This document shows positions 60,205 to 64,000 of a stretch of DNA of 64,000 nt, piece by piece. Where the stretch lies: contig OZ022238.1 in assembly GCA_963978895.1 (NCBI GenBank), positions 46,169,210 to 46,233,209 of the forward strand, written 5' to 3'. Source of the DNA: Erpobdella octoculata. Its lineage: Eukaryota; Annelida; Clitellata; Hirudinida; Erpobdellidae. Every line of letters starts with the position of its first letter. The first letter of the stretch is position 1. The notes below the pieces were generated by a model. That model saw only the letters and a program-made list of their open reading frames with translations, was not told the origin of the DNA and did not search any database. Position numbers and translations under genes: made by a program.

Positions 60205-60252
60205 AGGGTTCTGAAGATGGCTTTATATAGCCGAAACTGACCAGTTTACCCT
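60205..60252 (+). ncRNA. Hammerhead-ribozyme-like motif (candidate)
   Basis: The order of elements is AGGGTT, CTGAAGA (60211-60217, matching the CUGANGA core), a TGGCT-TTATAT-AGCC stem-loop, GAAAC (60233-60237), a 6-base loop, GTTT, then ACCCT (60248-60252). AGGGT can pair with ACCCT as stem I, GGCT with AGCC as stem II, and AC with GT as a two-pair stem III. This minimal, short-stem-III form is the type known from Penelope-like elements. Weak points: an extra U between the core and stem II, a U-U facing pair at the base of stem I, and U rather than C at the cleavage position. Confidence 0.4.
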
Positions 60253-60309
60253 GATTAAGTATTCATCTATTTTGTTTAACCAATACAAGCGTTTATTTCA
60301 TCAGCTGCA

Positions 60310-61620
60310 GTTAATCGATGAATTACTGGAAGAGTCGGACGGAAATCACCGGACAACAGAATCGTTGGTTGTCACGAAGATCTTTTAACAGTCTGTCCAG
60401 CGCATCCAGTGACTTCTTGTAAATCATCGTTCATTCGTCCTTAACTATCAATGTGCATACCTGGAAAACCTTTACCATTGCGCTGTTTTTGGAAATGATG
60501 CAAGCTTGTGTTTTGTTGATTTGCATGGTCAGTAACAATTTCAAAGCAAAATGTGCAGTTCGTCGGCCTTCTAGCAAAGTCACTGTTTCTCCATATAAAG
60601 CCAATTCTAGAGCAACTTCATTCTGCAATGAAATTAGAAACGTTTTTCCATTTCCTCCGGCAGCATCAAGGAAGTAAATTCTACCACTTCCATTTTTCAC
60701 AGCTACTATCAACGATTGTACGCAATCGTTTGTTGTTAATTAATTTAATTTCGGAACATTTGAACGAACTGCTTTAGTTTTTCTCTTTTTGACTCATGAT
60801 TGAATGCATCGTGCATTGGCCGATTGGGTGATGTCATGCCAAGCACGACAATAAACACATGTCTTCTACATATCACGATCAATGTCTCATTGTAAATCTC
60901 TGCTGTCATATGTAGTGTGGGACTTAACGTTGGACAGCGAACACGATGCAAAACATCCTCAGACATGTCGTCCCTATATTTGAACCACATTTTTTCGGAT
61001 TCAATAGGAAACATGTGGATATAATAATTGCACACAATGTTCGAATTTGATGTGGAATGAAAATATGACAGAATCCTCGATGGTATTATCCCAATGATAG
61101 TCGTTCTCGAGTAACTGTAATGGTTGACATGCATCACGGTTAGTCACACACAGATGTCCATTAACGCTTCTCAGTTGTTGAAACAAAGTAGGACAATGAA
61201 CATTCACCAACAACAATTGAAGATAATAACATTCGTCGTTATTTGGATGCACAGTGTAGATGCGACCCAGAGCGTCCAAAGCACATGTTGATGTCCTTCA
61301 ACTGGTGTTCCTTGTTTCCGACGCTGAAATGATTTCGATATTGCATTCCATGTGTATTAGCGTGGTATTTCAGCATATTGTAGCAAAGTGCAAGCAAAAG
61401 CATCAGTTTGAGAAACTGAAAAGAAACTTGTTAATGATGTCGACGGTGGTCGTGCCACTCGGTCCGCCACTTTCTCTTGATTGAAATACACTCGTTGTCT
61501 ATTTTATAGATGTACTGCCAAATGGACTTCTGTAGAATGCCTTTTGTTGATAAGAAATGAAAAGATGCACTAAATTGCCTCCTTGATGCATACATAGCGA
61601 ACCATCTAAGACTGATGTAC
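60310..61620 (-). pseudogene. Helitron Rep/helicase: helicase-side fragment, decayed
   Basis: Minus strand, from high to low coordinates. 61279-61001 reads MDALGRIYTVHPNNDECYYL and LLLVNVHCPTLFQQLRSVNG, then LLENDYHWDN. A shifted frame (61137-60745) gives KYRDDMSEDVLHRVRC and EIYNETLIVI. Then 60712-60431 gives GRIYFLDAAGGNGKTFLISL (Walker A of the Pif1-like helicase, GGNGKT in place of GGTGKT), LEGRRTAHFALKL and a Met-Ala/Ser-Lys-Val stretch. After a stop, 60430-60310 continues with the DALDRLLKDLRDNQR motif. All these blocks occur in this order in Helitron helicases. The N-terminal Rep nuclease is absent, and several stops and frameshifts rule out activity. Confidence 0.85.
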
Positions 61621-61785
61621 ATAATTAATATATAAATTCCAAAATTTCTGTTTTAAAAGAAAAATTTGAAATATATGAAAAATCTGATGAATCTTGAAAT
61701 ATAAAAGTTTGTGAAAAAACCTCGTTTTTTACGGCTTATTTACTTTTATATTTTATTTTAAGTTAATTAAATAATTTTTTGAAAG

Positions 61786-61905
61786 GTCAAAGAATTGGTT
61801 GAAGAAATATTTGGCAAAGCTCCAAACAATAAACTTGATCCAGAAGAAATACTTGCTATTGGAGCTGCTGCTTCTGCCAGAAGATCCAAATATTATATTG
61901 AATAA
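61786..61905 (+). pseudogene. Hsp70-like last-exon fragment H
   Basis: After GAAAG, a 120-bp exon encodes VKELVEEIFGKAPNNKLDPE and ends AIGAAASARRSKYYIE with a stop, homologous and equal in length to exon 8 of copies D and E. No other exon is found nearby. A second, shorter piece (61940-61995, GCCAGAAGATCCAAATACTA and onward) repeats the end of this exon and its 3' UTR, so the locus has undergone a local duplication. Confidence 0.85.
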
Positions 61906-62009
61906 AATTTGTTTTCTCTGATTAAAAGTCTTTTTGTCGCCAGAAGATCCAAATACTATTTTGAAAAAAGTTTTTTCTGTGATAAAAATGTTTTTTATGT
62001 CTAATTTAA

Positions 62010-62838
62010 AACATTTGCTAGGCATACTCACCGATAAAACTAGTGTCATGTGTATTATAAATAAATCTTTTGTATAGATGTGATAATTTGAACTCTTTAA
62101 TATAGATCTAACTATTTAAATTGTATAATTTAGATGTGACTATTTAAGTCCTTTAATGCAGATGTAAACTCTTTTTAGAAATACTTTAAAATGCCCCAAA
62201 TGATGTTTCTGAGTTTGTATATTGTCTTTAAGAGAACGCTTATATGCAAAATTTGAAGTCAAACGATCAATGGGAAGTTGTCGAAAAATCGATTACAGAG
62301 ATTTTTACTACATAAACAAATATAAAGTGGAATGCAAAACATTGCGTGCACCCTCTGCTAGAGAAAAGCATAAAAACTTGCACCCTTTGTAATTTTGTTG
62401 ACAAAATTACATTTTCAAACTACTATTTACCTAATACGTGCTTTTGGTTATGAACTTCAAAATTTCCGACAGCAAGTGTAATGGCGAAATAACCTCTGTT
62501 AAGAAACAAAATTTGGAACATAATTTCATAGTATAATATCAGTTATTGCATAAAAATCTGTCGCAAATTATACAAACTATGTATGAAAATGTTATAAATT
62601 AAGATCAAACACTTCGGAAATCTATTTGTAGCTATATCATTCGACATAAGTACTTTGGCGATGTTGTCCAACACTTTGTCATGACTTGTCTCACTGACAA
62701 GTGGCAGTTGTGTTGCCATTTCAAGAAAAATTAAAGTACTAAACGCACTGCGTACTCTTTTGTAGCGCGTACTCTTTGGAGTCCCTACTACAATTGTTCA
62801 GTCCAGTAAGCTCGAATTCGCAACAAAGCAACTGCTTA
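62010..62838. repeat. Repeat shared with 8085-8360
   Basis: 62520-62838 closely matches 8085-8360 up to AACAAAGCAACTGCTTAAA, where the (CTCA)n array begins; in 8360 the same point continues CGTTGTTATGG. 62010-62520 has no recognised feature. Confidence 0.6.
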
Positions 62839-63280
62839 AACTCACTCACTCACTCACTCACTCACTCACTCACTCACTCACTCACTCACTCACTCACTCA
62901 CTCACTCACTCACTCACTCACTCACTCACTCACTCACTCACTCACTCACTCACTCACTCACTCACTCACTCACTCACTCACTCACTCACTCACTCACTCA
63001 CTCACTCACTCACTCACTCACTCACTCACTCACTCACTCACTCACTCACTCACTCACTCACTCACTCACTCACTCACTCACTCACTCACTCACTCACTCA
63101 CTCACTCACTCACTCACTCACTCACTCACTCACTCACTCACTCACTCACTCACTCACTCACTCACTCACTCACTCACTCACTCACTCACTCACTCACTCA
63201 CTCACTCACTCACTCACTCACTCACTCACTCACTCACTCACTCACTCACTCACTCACTCACTCACTCACTCACTCACTCA
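62839..63280. repeat. (CTCA)n microsatellite, about 440 bp
   Basis: Pure CTCA array without interruption; same motif as 6365-6920. Confidence 0.95.
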
Positions 63281-63657
63281 CATATCGTTGAAAAATTGTT
63301 TTATTTGTTTCCATATACCTGTTTGGAAAACCTTCCATTACATAGAAAATAACTTATATATTTTATTGAAAAGTTATCTTAATTAGGCAATATAGCTGAT
63401 AATTAATTGTTATATCTTGAATAATTAGTAAAATATCAATTCACGTATAGAAATCCCTCTTGAACTAGTTGGTAACAAAAAAGAGTACAGTCAAGAACAA
63501 AAAGAGTTTTCACTAACACTCCATCTCTATGGCTCTAAAGGCTATGAATATTTGAGAAAAAGGCTTCAAACTCCCAAATCCCAGCACACTGCAAAAGTAT
63601 TATTTTACAACAATAAAATTCATTAATAAAATTAGTGAATTCAAGTTTTATAAAGCA
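63281..63657. other. Unique AT-rich sequence; no feature recognised
   Basis: No open frame or repeat match that I can support. Confidence 0.5.
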
Positions 63658-63827
63658 ACTAGCGGGGGCACCCGGCGATGCCCGAGGTTTTTAGAGGTTT
63701 ACCTAATGCGTTTCTTTTTCGCTCCCGTTTCCTTCCCGCTTGCGCTCCCGCTCCAGGTCGTTATCCCTTCCTTGGCGCTTTCCCGCTCATTTTTTCGCTC
63801 TCAGTTCCCCCCCTAGATACGATTCTA
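63658..63827 (+). repeat. ACTAGCGGG-family repeat
   Basis: ACTAGCGGGGGCACCCGGCG, then TGCCCGAGGTTTTTAGAGGT and the C/T core. In this copy the hairpin head reads CACCCGGCGATGCCCG. Confidence 0.75.
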
Positions 63828-64000
63828 CATACATACATACATACATACATACATACATACATACATACATACATACATACATACATACATACCTACATAC
63901 ATACATACATACATACATACATACATACATACATACATACATACATACATACATACATACATACATACTTACATATATACATACATACATACATACTTAC
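63828..64000. repeat. (CATA)n microsatellite running off the window
   Basis: Nearly pure ATAC/CATA units with single CTAC and TTAC variants; continues to the last base. Confidence 0.95.

Noticed and set aside
62776..63291. Leu-Thr-His-Ser repeat protein
   Set aside because: Translation of the (CTCA)n array; likewise the Ile-Tyr frames at 1556-1886 and Ile-repeat frame at 22737-23087.

Overview
This is a eukaryotic, almost certainly invertebrate metazoan, nuclear window. It is very AT-rich. Its genes are split by short introns with GT donors (GTAAGT, GTTAAT, GTTAGT) and AG acceptors. It is crowded with broken transposons (hAT, Tigger/pogo, PIF/Harbinger, Mutator-like, Helitron, CR1/L2- and RTE-type LINEs, a Gypsy scrap) and very long tetranucleotide arrays. 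A short interstitial (TTAGGG) tract fits a lineage with TTAGGG telomeres (cnidarians, molluscs, annelids and others). The transposon mix would suit a cnidarian such as Hydra, but I cannot assign a species. Nothing prokaryotic is present.

The only host-type genes I can support are several copies of one Hsp70-related family. The encoded protein stops exactly where the nucleotide-binding domain (NBD) ends, so there is no substrate-binding domain. I placed the same eight-exon model in four loci: B (minus, 9561-16435), C (minus, 36317-44976), D (plus, 24043-26103) and E (plus, 55559-57612). B, C and E read open through every recognised exon, and D has a one-base deletion in its first recognised exon. 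Pseudogene pieces are A (4870-5981), C0 (32127-32262) and H (61786-61905). All copies replace the Hsp70 phosphate-2 Thr with Lys and the nearby Asp with Glu. D and E also lose the Gly-Gly-Gly. The Met-bearing first exon was not found in any copy.

Layout: 1-3.8 kb holds transposon debris and an inverted pair of a recurring ACTAGCGGG repeat. 4-6 kb holds pseudogene A, then a (CTCA)n array and a 343-bp tandem pair. 8.3-17.3 kb is block B: the Hsp70-like gene with a 4.8-kb intron filled by a nested hAT/LINE, a LINE ORF1 relic and a hairpin MITE, ending in a giant AAAT/TATC/TATT array. 18.8-21.9 kb holds tandem and inverted satellites. 21.9-28.9 kb is block D, with a hAT inserted downstream of the gene. 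29-32 kb holds a Mutator-like foldback element and repeats. 32.3-47.5 kb is block C, a second copy of block B enlarged by Harbinger, RTE and CR1/L2 insertions and again ending in a giant array. 48-53.5 kb holds a complete-ended hAT deletion derivative, a third copy of the array-flanking sequence with only a short array, and a Mutator-like element with a PHD finger. 53.7-58.5 kb is block E, the copy of block D. 58.5-64 kb holds a Gypsy scrap, a (TTGA)n array, a hammerhead-like motif, a Helitron helicase relic, Hsp70 fragment H and two more arrays.

Because blocks B/C and D/E are paralogous, many insertions can be dated relative to duplication and checked against an empty site inside the same window. 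The most interesting signal is the multi-copy NBD-only Hsp70-like family, whose paralogs differ mainly by amino-acid-changing substitutions in one patch of exon 7 while the surrounding introns are nearly identical. That pattern suggests diversification. Function is unknown.
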